From Candidatus Vogelbacteria bacterium CG10_big_fil_rev_8_21_14_0_10_51_16 (GTDB lineage Bacteria > Patescibacteriota > Minisyncoccia > Phycocordibacterales > JACRKE01), in assembly GCA_002774795.1 (NCBI GenBank), contig PCYI01000016.1:1-12941 (forward strand): 12,941 bases of DNA. Direction: 5' to 3'. Below the pieces are notes generated by a model. It was given only the letters and a program-made list of their open reading frames with translations. It was not told the origin of the DNA and did not search any database. Every line of letters starts with the position of its first letter. Position 1 is the stretch's first letter. Positions 7,768 to 12,643 of this stretch are shown here, one piece after another. A program made the translations under genes and the position numbers.

Positions 7768-7871
7768 AGCGCTTATTTATCTCCGCCGTCCTCTGGCCCG
7801 ACCTCTCGAAAGAGCAGTTTGTGGGCCTCATCAACGAGTACGCCCGCCGCGAGTGCCGGCTTGAGGTGTAA
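7768..7871 (+). pseudogene. Orphan duplicate of the uppS 3' end
   Basis: From TTA at 7773 to TAA at 7871 the sequence reads, in one open frame, 32 residues including SAVLWPDLSKEQFVGLINEY. These align with the last 32 residues of intact UppS (PAVLWPDLSKEQFMGLLDEF) without a gap, both pieces being 99 nt with stop. The nucleotide sequences differ at many positions, so this is not a recent tandem copy. No start or upstream part of uppS remains. It is probably a relic left when the MNT/HEPN block, carrying its own uppS end, recombined into the locus. Confidence 0.85.
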
Positions 7872-7902
7872 GCGGGAACACCAAACAGAACAGACGGTAG
7901 AC

Positions 7903-7932
7903 TTGACAAGTCATGCGCCCATGTGCTACATT
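7903..7932 (+). promoter_or_regulatory. Strong promoter of the DGR target gene
   Basis: A consensus TTGACA (7903-7908), an 18-nt spacer and TACATT (7927-7932) with the extended TGC just before it. Transcription should start near 7939, giving an untranslated leader of about 170 nt that contains the 54-nt hairpin. Confidence 0.65.
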
Positions 7933-7972
7933 AAAAAGAGTAAAAGTTGTACATTTCCAAGGCAATCAAGAG

Positions 7973-8026
7973 ACTAGTTTCGACTCCAAGATGGTGATTT
8001 TTCATCACTTTGGAGTCGAAACTAGT
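7973..8026. promoter_or_regulatory. Long inverted repeat / hairpin in the target-gene leader
   Basis: ACTAGTTTCGACTCCAA (7973-7989) pairs perfectly with its complement ending at 8026. The stem continues inward through ATGGTGA/TCATCAC with G-T wobbles and one mismatch to a TTTT loop, about 25 bp in all. No T-run follows on either strand, so it does not look like a terminator. In RNA it would be a stable leader hairpin; in DNA a cruciform or binding site for a dimeric protein. Confidence 0.8.
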
Positions 8027-8092
8027 ACGAGTAGGCGACCTGTTGCGTTTGGGTTCAGGGTGAATTCAAAGCAAACAATCGCAATGTAACCG

Positions 8093-8100
8093 AAGGAGGT
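8093..8100 (+). promoter_or_regulatory. Perfect Shine-Dalgarno of the target gene
   Basis: AAGGAGGT stands 7 nt before the ATG at 8108, a full match to the usual anti-Shine-Dalgarno. Most other genes in the window have weak sites or none, so the target is equipped for high translation. Confidence 0.8.
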
Positions 8101-8107
8101 TCGCGTC

Positions 8108-8878
8108 ATGAAGACGTCGAACGCTAAGGTGCTTGGTGAACTCTCCAGGCAACTCGTGGAGGTGGGTTCGGAGCTGCCCAAAGACCAGCTCCAGGTGGTG
8201 AAGGCGTCGGGGATGGTGGCGCGCGTGTTGCGCGCCAATCGGGACCAGCTTGCCAGCATGCGGCGGGCGCACGACGGCGGGCCCGAGCCGCGCCCACAGA
8301 AGTCCGGCCTCATCCTCCCCGAGGGCAAGCTCGTCGAGGCCACGGCCCTCGACTTCGCGACCGACATGTTTCCCGACTGCCGAGTCGGAGCGGCGGTACA
8401 GATGGGGCTCGACTTCGGTGTCCCCATCGAAGAGACGCTTGCCCACCGCGGTGACCCGACCCGGGTCGGAGCGGTGACAAGCGGCCTCTTCACTGAGGCC
8501 AACTACCCGACGTCGCACCCTGGTGTCGTCTGGGCGAATATCTTCGCCGTGAACCACGGCCGCCACGTGTCGGATGCCGAGCTCCGGGCCTGGCCGGAGA
8601 AGATAAAGATTGCCACTGGCCGTGACCTTCGCTACGCCTCTGCGAAGGTGGAGGCCCAGGCCCTCCAGGCCGCACCCCGCCCCGCTTTCGACGGTTGCTA
8701 CCCGCTCCTCGCCTACGGCAACCTCTGGACGAGCGCTGACGGCGATCGCTACTTCCTCAGGGCGTACCTGGACGGTGGCTCGCGCCACGTCGACAGCGTT
8801 TGGGACAACCCTCGGGACGACTGGCACGGCAACTGGTGGTTCCCCGTCCTCGAGTATCTTGAGGCCCTGGTCCTCTGA
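8108..8878 (+). CDS. DGR target protein with C-terminal variable region
   Basis: The 256-residue protein has no signal peptide or membrane helix, so it is probably cytosolic unless exported otherwise. I do not recognise residues 1-190. The last 50 residues hold the variable region; the Trp/Gly/Asn-rich string (LWTSADGDRYFLRAYLDGGS, then VWDNPRDDWHGNWW) resembles C-type-lectin-fold DGR targets, which display variable residues on a binding surface. Codons differing from the template at adenines are Asp213, Tyr220, His227, Ser230, Asp233, Asp237, His240 and Gly241, where the template has Asn, or Asp at 241. Base composition is visibly more GC-rich than the neighbours. The ligand is unknown. A terminator follows. 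Confidence 0.85.
   Translation: MKTSNAKVLGELSRQLVEVGSELPKDQLQVVKASGMVARVLRANRDQLASMRRAHDGGPEPRPQKSGLILPEGKLVEATALDFATDMFPDCRVGAAVQMGLDFGVPIEETLAHRGDPTRVGAVTSGLFTEANYPTSHPGVVWANIFAVNHGRHVSDAELRAWPEKIKIATGRDLRYASAKVEAQALQAAPRPAFDGCYPLLAYGNLWTSADGDRYFLRAYLDGGSRHVDSVWDNPRDDWHGNWWFPVLEYLEALVL
8724..8852 (+). repeat. DGR variable repeat (VR)
   Basis: 129 nt at the 3' end of the target gene, matching the TR at 118 positions without gaps. Differences at TR adenines: 8744 (G), 8765 (T), 8786 (C), 8796 (G), 8804 (G), 8816 (G), 8825 (C), 8829 (G). Other differences: 8800 and 8812, both synonymous, and 8844. The adenine-free last 20 nt (8833-8852) is the likely initiation-of-mutagenic-homing site; it differs from the TR counterpart only at 8844. 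The stop codon lies 24 nt beyond the VR. Confidence 0.95.
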
Positions 8879-8882
8879 TACT

Positions 8883-8935
8883 CTGGACCCACCTGGAACC
8901 CTGGCCCCCTGGATTTCTGGAACCCTGGAATGGGT
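8883..8935. repeat. Degenerate CTGGA/CCCTGG repeats
   Basis: Between the target stop and the terminator, CTGGAACCCTGG-like units recur: CTGGACCCA, CTGGAACC, CTGGCCCC, CTGGATTT, CTGGAACC, CTGGAATGG. The function is unknown; it separates the VR from the terminator hairpin. Confidence 0.5.
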
Positions 8936-8940
8936 TCTCC

Positions 8941-8969
8941 CCGGCACGCGCTTTGCGCGTGCCGGTTTT
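8941..8969 (+). terminator. Terminator of the DGR target gene
   Basis: CCGGCACGCGC pairs perfectly with GCGCGTGCCGG across a TTT loop and is followed by TTTT. It lies 62 nt after the stop and should separate target mRNA from TR transcription. In the Bordetella phage DGR a hairpin just after the VR aids homing; this one is 88 nt past the VR, so termination is the simpler role. Confidence 0.85.
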
Positions 8970-8994
8970 CTATTTCCCAAAATTCTGTTATGCT
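8966..8994 (+). promoter_or_regulatory. Possible promoter of the TR RNA
   Basis: TATGCT (8989-8994) with extended TGT before it, and a weak -35 TTTTCT 17 nt upstream, directly after the terminator. RNA would start near 9001 and carry about 250 nt of leader before the TR. This is a weak sequence-only prediction. Confidence 0.3.
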
Positions 8995-9250
8995 CACAAA
9001 TGATAGTAGGCGAATCAGCCTGCGGTAGAGATAATTTCAAAGCTTCGGACGGCCGAATTCAAATCGTAGGGTATGCAGAGTTGTGCCGGTTACGGTTGCC
9101 TCATGGCAATTAGGGCTTGCGCGAGCGTCAACCTTACGATTTCAAAACAAAAGATACTTGGTGGGAGGTGCTGGTGGATTTTAGATCCCAAATACTATAC
9201 AGCCTGGAGAGTATTCAATGGGCAGTGGCATAGATGGCATCTCACACATT

Positions 9251-9379
9251 TCTGGACGAGCGCTGACGGCAATCGCTACTTCCTCAGGGCGAACCTGGAC
9301 GGTGGCTCGCGCAACGTCGACAACGTGTGGAACAACCCGCGGAACGACTGGAACGACAACTGGTGGTTCCTCGTCCTCG
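9251..9379 (+). repeat. DGR template repeat (TR)
   Basis: 129 nt with about 27 adenines, mostly in AAC/AAT codons placed where the target protein varies, the classic DGR template layout. Seven of its nine Asn codons are changed in the VR. Its last 20 nt lack adenine and match the VR end except for one base. Its orientation is the same as the target and the RT. It lies within an open plus-strand frame (9073-9432), but the part upstream of the TR does not look like protein, so I treat the region as non-coding RNA rather than a gene. The antisense avd gene ends 16 nt downstream. Confidence 0.95.
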
Positions 9380-9394
9380 CAACTATCGAAGTTC

Positions 9395-9757
9395 TCATCC
9401 TCGGCCTTTGGTCGGGGATTGAGTTTCTTTGAGACATTTTTGATACCAGCCACCGATCATGCGTCCAATTTCATCGAGCGGCGTAGAGAGAGCAATGTAC
9501 TTCTTCTGCTCTAGTACGTTCGAGCGCCACGCTACTTGTAGGATAAACTTAATAAGGTCAAAGCGAGCGCTCACCTCTTTCAAGATTTCTAGCTTGCGTT
9601 CCTTCGGGGTGTGGCTGGCTCTGAAGATAAGAATAATACACTCCAGAAACAACGCATCAATTTTCGCCCCGAGAGTGTATCGAGATGTCTTGGGAAGGTG
9701 TTGTAGATATTCCGTCCACAATTTATACGCCGACACGAGCTTGTCCAAGATGCTCAA
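9395..9757 (-). CDS. avd: DGR accessory variability determinant (Avd family)
   Basis: The 120 residues form the helical Avd pattern: KLVSAYKLWTEYLQHLPKTS, RYTLGAKIDALFLECIILIF, a helix around ARFDLIKFILQVAW, and the conserved LDEIGRMIGGW near the C terminus. Known Avd proteins form a basic pentameric barrel that binds the RT and TR RNA and is needed for cDNA synthesis. The length fits (Bordetella Avd is 128 residues). In this frame the only start is TTG at 9757 without a ribosome site. A better ATG at 9809 is out of frame by one base because of the G10 tract. The gene runs opposite to TR and RT, so RNA downstream of the TR is antisense to it. Confidence 0.85.
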   Translation of the reverse strand: MSILDKLVSAYKLWTEYLQHLPKTSRYTLGAKIDALFLECIILIFRASHTPKERKLEILKEVSARFDLIKFILQVAWRSNVLEQKKYIALSTPLDEIGRMIGGWYQKCLKETQSPTKGRG

Positions 9758-9765
9758 GTTCGTGC

Positions 9766-9775
9766 GGGGGGGGGG
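9766..9775. repeat. G10 homopolymer at the avd start
   Basis: Ten consecutive G (C on the avd strand) lie between the ATG at 9809 and the avd frame. With nine or twelve G the ATG would be in frame and add about 17-18 residues beginning MTNTKNN. Such tracts slip during replication and are also prone to sequencing error. Confidence 0.75.
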
Positions 9776-9789
9776 CGCTACGAGGTGTA

Positions 9790-9818
9790 TTGTTTTTTGT
9801 GTTCGTCATTCCGATAAT
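9790..9818 (+). promoter_or_regulatory. Promoter of the DGR reverse transcriptase
   Basis: TTGTTT (9790-9795), a 17-nt spacer and GATAAT (9813-9818), ending 7 nt before the RT ATG at 9826. The transcript would be leaderless. The rplS promoter has the same -35 hexamer and spacer length. Confidence 0.5.
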
Positions 9819-9844
9819 CTAGCGCATGCGCAGGCAATTTACAA
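9816..9844 (-). promoter_or_regulatory. Divergent promoter of avd
   Basis: On the minus strand TTGTAA (9844-9839), a 17-nt spacer and TAGATT (9821-9816), then 6 nt to the ATG at 9809. Its -10 overlaps the RT -10 by three bases, so the two promoters could exclude each other. It lies within the first codons of the RT gene. Confidence 0.45.
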
Positions 9845-10824
9845 TCAGCTACAGGGAGATTATCTCTGTCGAAAACTTGCTTGGCGCTTGGCAGGAGTTT
9901 CTTCGCGGGAAGCACGGCAAGCAAGATGTCCAGCTCTTTCAACTGCATCTGATGGATAATGTTCTCACTCTCCACTATGAGCTCAGAAATCTTACATATA
10001 CGCATGGTGGCTACCATCATTTCAAGATAAACGACCCAAAACCGAGAGACATTCATAAAGCGAGCGTGCGGGACAGACTATTACATCACGCCATCTATCG
10101 GAAGCTATACCCCTTTTTTGATAAACTTTTCATCGCCGACTCTTACTCTTGCCGTCTGCGAAAGGGAACACACCGCGCCAACAATCGCCTCAGAGTTTTT
10201 TTCAATATTGTAAGCAAGAACAACACCAGAATCTGCTGGGTGCTCAAATGCGACATTCGCAAGTTCTTCGCAAGTATCGACCACCAGACACTTTTCATGG
10301 TCCTCGATGATTACATCAAAGACGACCGTACCGCACGCCTACTGCGGAAGGTAGTCAGCAGTTTCTCCTCCACTTCGGTCGGGACAGGTCTGCCGCTCGG
10401 CAATCTCACCTCACAGCTTGTGGTGAATATCTACATGAACGAGTTTGAATTATTTATGAAGCATAAACTCATGGCACGGCATTATATTCGCTACGCCGAC
10501 GACTTTGTGGTGCTTTCGCATAGCAAGTCGTGGCTCGAAAGCATTTTGCCGATTATGCGTTCTTTTCTAGTGGCAACTTTGAGTCTTTCGTTACACCCCA
10601 ATAAGGTGTCCATTACCTCTCTCGCCTCCGGTGTGGACATCCTCGGTTGGGTGCATTTTACCGACCACCGCGTCCTGCGGACGGCAACCAAGAGGAGGAT
10701 GTGGAGAAAGCTGTTACCTGCCGCCACCCACGAGACAGTTGCGTCATACAAAGGCCTTTTGAGGCATGGCAATAGTCATAAACTGCTCGACGAACTCAAG
10801 CGTATCGCGCCTGTGTTAGACTGA
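9826..10824 (+). CDS. DGR-type reverse transcriptase
   Basis: The 332-residue enzyme has the retroelement RT palm and finger motifs in order: RDIHKASVRDRLLHHAIYR (74-92), FIADSYSCRLRKGTHRA (102-118), motif A CDIRKFFASID with catalytic Asp143, the DGR-typical LPLGNLTSQ (189-197), YADD (223-226, Asp225 and Asp226), LHPNK (256-260) and LGW (273-275). It lacks the maturase and endonuclease domains of group II introns, and its size and the nearby TR/VR and avd identify it as a DGR RT, which makes adenine-mutagenised cDNA from TR RNA. The start is probably leaderless. The stop is 5 nt before the pseudouridine synthase ATG, so the two may be co-transcribed. Confidence 0.95.
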   Translation: MRRQFTISYREIISVENLLGAWQEFLRGKHGKQDVQLFQLHLMDNVLTLHYELRNLTYTHGGYHHFKINDPKPRDIHKASVRDRLLHHAIYRKLYPFFDKLFIADSYSCRLRKGTHRANNRLRVFFNIVSKNNTRICWVLKCDIRKFFASIDHQTLFMVLDDYIKDDRTARLLRKVVSSFSSTSVGTGLPLGNLTSQLVVNIYMNEFELFMKHKLMARHYIRYADDFVVLSHSKSWLESILPIMRSFLVATLSLSLHPNKVSITSLASGVDILGWVHFTDHRVLRTATKRRMWRKLLPAATHETVASYKGLLRHGNSHKLLDELKRIAPVLD

Positions 10825-10829
10825 TACTT

Positions 10830-11681
10830 ATGATTGAGCCAAAGATAATTTTCGAAGACAGTAGTTTGCTTGTCCTCGACAAGCCGGCCGGGCTCGCCGT
10901 GCATGGTTTTCCAGGCAACACCGAGCCGACTCTTGCTGACTGGCTTTTGGAAAAGTATCCGGATATTGAATCTGTCGGCGAACCAGAATCTCTACGCCCT
11001 ACGCCCTACGCCCTACTCCCTGTATCCCGCTGTGGCTTGGTCCACCGCCTCGACCGCGAAACAAGCGGGGTAATAGTGGTGGCCAAGACCCTGGAGGCAT
11101 ACTTATCTTTGAAACAGCAGTTCTCCTCCGGCTCGGCCGAGGAGGGGTATGAGGGGCGGCCCCGCAAGACATATCAAGCCCTCGTTTACGGACTTATGAA
11201 AGACGACCAAGGCGAGATTCATCGCTCCATCGGACGAAGTCGCGTGAATCCTAAACTCCGCATCGTGGGGGCGAAAGCGAGTGGCACATCGCGTGATGCT
11301 CTTACCTACTATAAGGTCCTCGAAAGATTCAATCTTTTGGGAAAGGTTGAATCTTTCGAGCAAGAAGAAAGAAGAAAGAAGAAAGAAGGAGTATCAGATT
11401 TTACGTTTCTCGAATGTTATCCACGAACAGGCAGAACGCATCAAGTGCGCGTGCACCTTGGCTCCATCGGCCGGCCGGTCGTGTGTGACAAGCTCTACGC
11501 TCCGGGAAAGCCTTGCTTGCCCGGTCTTACGCGTCATGCCCTCCACGCCGCTTCGATTGATATAATGCTCCCGACCGGGGAGAGAAAGGTATTCAGTGCG
11601 CCCCTACCTATAGATATGGCGGGAGTGTTGGAGAATCTGCATAAGGCAAGTTTTGAGCAAAGTACGAAGCACGAAATTTGA
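10830..11681 (+). CDS. RluA-family RNA pseudouridine synthase
   Basis: The 283-residue protein has the catalytic HRLDRETSG (72-80, nucleophile Asp75), RPRKTYQALVYG (110-121), ECYPRTGRTHQVRVHL (195-210) and CDKLY (219-223), the standard RluA set; the S4 RNA-binding domain is absent. It isomerises uridine to pseudouridine in rRNA or tRNA; the target cannot be assigned. Two places look like repeat insertions: residues 55-64 (SLRPTPYALL), written by a CTACGCC heptamer repeat, and about 168-188, written by an inverted repeat plus AGAAGAA heptamers. Both fall between conserved motifs and are probably tolerated loops. It follows the RT gene by 5 nt. Confidence 0.93.
   Translation: MIEPKIIFEDSSLLVLDKPAGLAVHGFPGNTEPTLADWLLEKYPDIESVGEPESLRPTPYALLPVSRCGLVHRLDRETSGVIVVAKTLEAYLSLKQQFSSGSAEEGYEGRPRKTYQALVYGLMKDDQGEIHRSIGRSRVNPKLRIVGAKASGTSRDALTYYKVLERFNLLGKVESFEQEERRKKKEGVSDFTFLECYPRTGRTHQVRVHLGSIGRPVVCDKLYAPGKPCLPGLTRHALHAASIDIMLPTGERKVFSAPLPIDMAGVLENLHKASFEQSTKHEI
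10992..11019. repeat. Heptamer repeat (CTACGCC)x3 CTACTCC inside the RluA gene
   Basis: Four 7-bp units, 28 nt in all, within coding sequence. Because 7 is not a multiple of 3, gain or loss of one unit would shift the reading frame before the catalytic motif. Confidence 0.8.
11319..11360. repeat. Perfect 14-bp inverted repeat inside the RluA gene
   Basis: CTCGAAAGATTCAA (11319-11332) and its exact complement TTGAATCTTTCGAG (11347-11360) flank a 14-nt loop. The encoded residues (LERFNLLGKVESFE) lie between conserved RluA motifs. The repeat abuts the AGAAGAA heptamers. Confidence 0.8.
11363..11390. repeat. Heptamer repeat (AGAAGAA)x3 AGAAGGA inside the RluA gene
   Basis: Four 7-bp purine units encode a charged EERRKKKEG stretch. 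As with the first repeat in this gene, a one-unit change would shift the frame, here just before the GRTHQ motif. Confidence 0.8.
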
Positions 11682-11794
11682 AGCACGAAACAATATTGAA
11701 GCAATCAAGCACAAAGTATTAAACGGCCCCTTTTTGAATTTGAAGCTTAAGAGCTTAGGATTTGTTTCGAGCTTCGTGCTTCGGATTTCGTGCT
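11664..11794. repeat. Inverted GAAGCACGAAA-type low-complexity repeats
   Basis: TACGAAGCACGAAATTTG and GAAGCACGAAAC (about 11664-11692) are matched in inverse by CTTCGTGCTTCGGATTTCG (about 11772-11794), with roughly 22 of 25 bases pairing. The left arm forms the end of the RluA gene (STKHEI); the right arm forms the C terminus of the small minus-strand gene (KHEARN). Confidence 0.6.
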
Positions 11795-12036
11795 TGGATA
11801 TGTTGCATAGCAACGTCTCTTGTGGTAAAGTACTCCAACCTGAGAGCCCATTCACGATCTCGACGCAAAATATACTCAGAAAAGAGCTCATCCGCCAAAA
11901 TGACAAAATTACCGTCAAAAAAGCTTCCCTTCAGTCTCAACGTATCTCGATACGTTTCGGCTTCCAGTTCGCTTTTTGCCTGGAAATTTTGCCACTTTGT
12001 TTGGATGCGAGATTGTGGATAGACTCTAAACAACAT
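11755..12036 (-). CDS. Small uncharacterised protein antiparallel to rplS
   Basis: From the ATG at 12036 this gives 93 residues (98 from an ATG at 12051 that would overlap rplS by 17 nt). I recognise no family. The sequence has ordinary protein composition with charged helices (KSELEAETYRDTLRLKG, LFSEYILRRDREWALRLEYF) and no membrane segment. The last dozen residues (ARNPKHEARNKS) are written by the low-complexity repeat. Its ATG shares the CATG with the rplS start, so the genes diverge from the same four bases, and the predicted rplS promoter lies inside it. Composition is the only support; it could be spurious. Confidence 0.45.
   Translation of the reverse strand: MLFRVYPQSRIQTKWQNFQAKSELEAETYRDTLRLKGSFFDGNFVILADELFSEYILRRDREWALRLEYFTTRDVAMQHIQARNPKHEARNKS
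11997..12025 (+). promoter_or_regulatory. Promoter of rplS, near-leaderless
   Basis: TTGTTT (11997-12002), a 17-nt spacer and TAGACT (12020-12025), ending 9 nt before the rplS ATG, where no Shine-Dalgarno is seen. Confidence 0.4.
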
Positions 12037-12529
12037 GACCAAAAGACTCATTATCTCTCCGGTAGATATTGAAAAGCGCCAAGCGCTCGCTATTCGTGCT
12101 GGCGATGTGGTGCGAGTCTCTTTAAAGATTCAGGAAAAGGGTAAGACCCGCCTCCAGGCATTTGAAGGCATGGTCATTGCCGTTAAGCATGGCACGGAGG
12201 CAGGCGGCAGTTTCACAGTCCGTAAGGTGGCGAGCGGGGTAGGGGTGGAGCGTATCTTTCCCTTGTATTCGCCGGCCATCGACAAGATCGAGGTGGTGCG
12301 TCGGGCCAAGGTGCGCCGGGCCAAGCTCTACTTCATCCGTGAAAAGGTGGCTCGCCAAATCAGAAAGAAAATGCGTCGCGAGCGCAGTACCACCGGCACG
12401 GTTGACGTCGTGGACGAGTCTGCCCCAAAGCTAAGCACGGAGCAACAAACTGACGCCAAGAATATAGAGACTAACAATATCGACATTGCCGCCGAGGCGG
12501 AGAAAGAGGTGGAGGAGACGCTCGCGTAA
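12035..12529 (+). CDS. rplS: 50S ribosomal protein bL19
   Basis: The 164-residue protein carries the bL19 core in residues 1-120: GDVVRVSLKIQEKGKTRLQA, FEGMVIAVKHGTEAGGSFTV, RKVASGVGVERIFPLYSPAI and VRRAKVRRAKLYFIRE. bL19 sits at the 30S-50S interface. Canonical bL19 is about 115 residues; here an acidic, low-complexity tail (about 125-164) is added, a feature I associate with Parcubacterial bL19. The ATG is preceded by a -10-like box rather than a Shine-Dalgarno, suggesting leaderless translation. Confidence 0.96.
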   Translation: MTKRLIISPVDIEKRQALAIRAGDVVRVSLKIQEKGKTRLQAFEGMVIAVKHGTEAGGSFTVRKVASGVGVERIFPLYSPAIDKIEVVRRAKVRRAKLYFIREKVARQIRKKMRRERSTTGTVDVVDESAPKLSTEQQTDAKNIETNNIDIAAEAEKEVEETLA

Positions 12530-12643
12530 TAAAATAGTTTACAGAGTGTAGAACAGCAACGCAGGAGGTCTGGCTAAATTTTGTGGCGCTTTAATTGTAA
12601 GCGGAAGATTGTTTGGATATACTGGTCTAGCTGTCCTTGACTT

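Larger units (their letters stand above)
7903..10824. mobile_element. Diversity-generating retroelement (DGR) cassette
   Basis: The segment holds every DGR part: a target gene with 3' variable repeat, a template repeat, an Avd gene and a DGR-type reverse transcriptase. In known DGRs the RT copies TR RNA with errors at adenines and the cDNA replaces the VR, diversifying the target protein. Here 8 of 11 VR/TR differences fall at TR adenines. The order is target(+), TR(+), avd(-), RT(+). DGRs are known to be common in Patescibacteria. Limits are set by the target promoter and the RT stop; no ends of a larger mobile element are visible. Confidence 0.93.

Noticed and set aside
7973..8026. Leader hairpin as an intrinsic terminator or attenuator
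   Set aside because: No T-run follows the stem on either strand.
8941..8969. Hairpin after the VR as the DGR homing cruciform
   Set aside because: It lies 88 nt beyond the VR, whereas the Bordetella structure is immediately adjacent, and it is followed by a T-run; an intrinsic terminator explains it.
8066..9040. 324-codon open frame on the minus strand opposite the DGR target
   Set aside because: It is the GC-driven antisense shadow of the target gene, which has a promoter, perfect Shine-Dalgarno and codon-phased VR changes; the frame also runs through the terminator hairpin.
9073..9432. Open frame spanning the template repeat as a protein-coding gene
   Set aside because: The part before the TR has no protein-like pattern or ribosome site, and TRs are normally non-coding; the open frame follows from similarity to the VR.
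9826..10824. Group II intron or retron reverse transcriptase
   Set aside because: There is no maturase or endonuclease domain and no msr/msd-like neighbour, while TR, VR and avd are all present.
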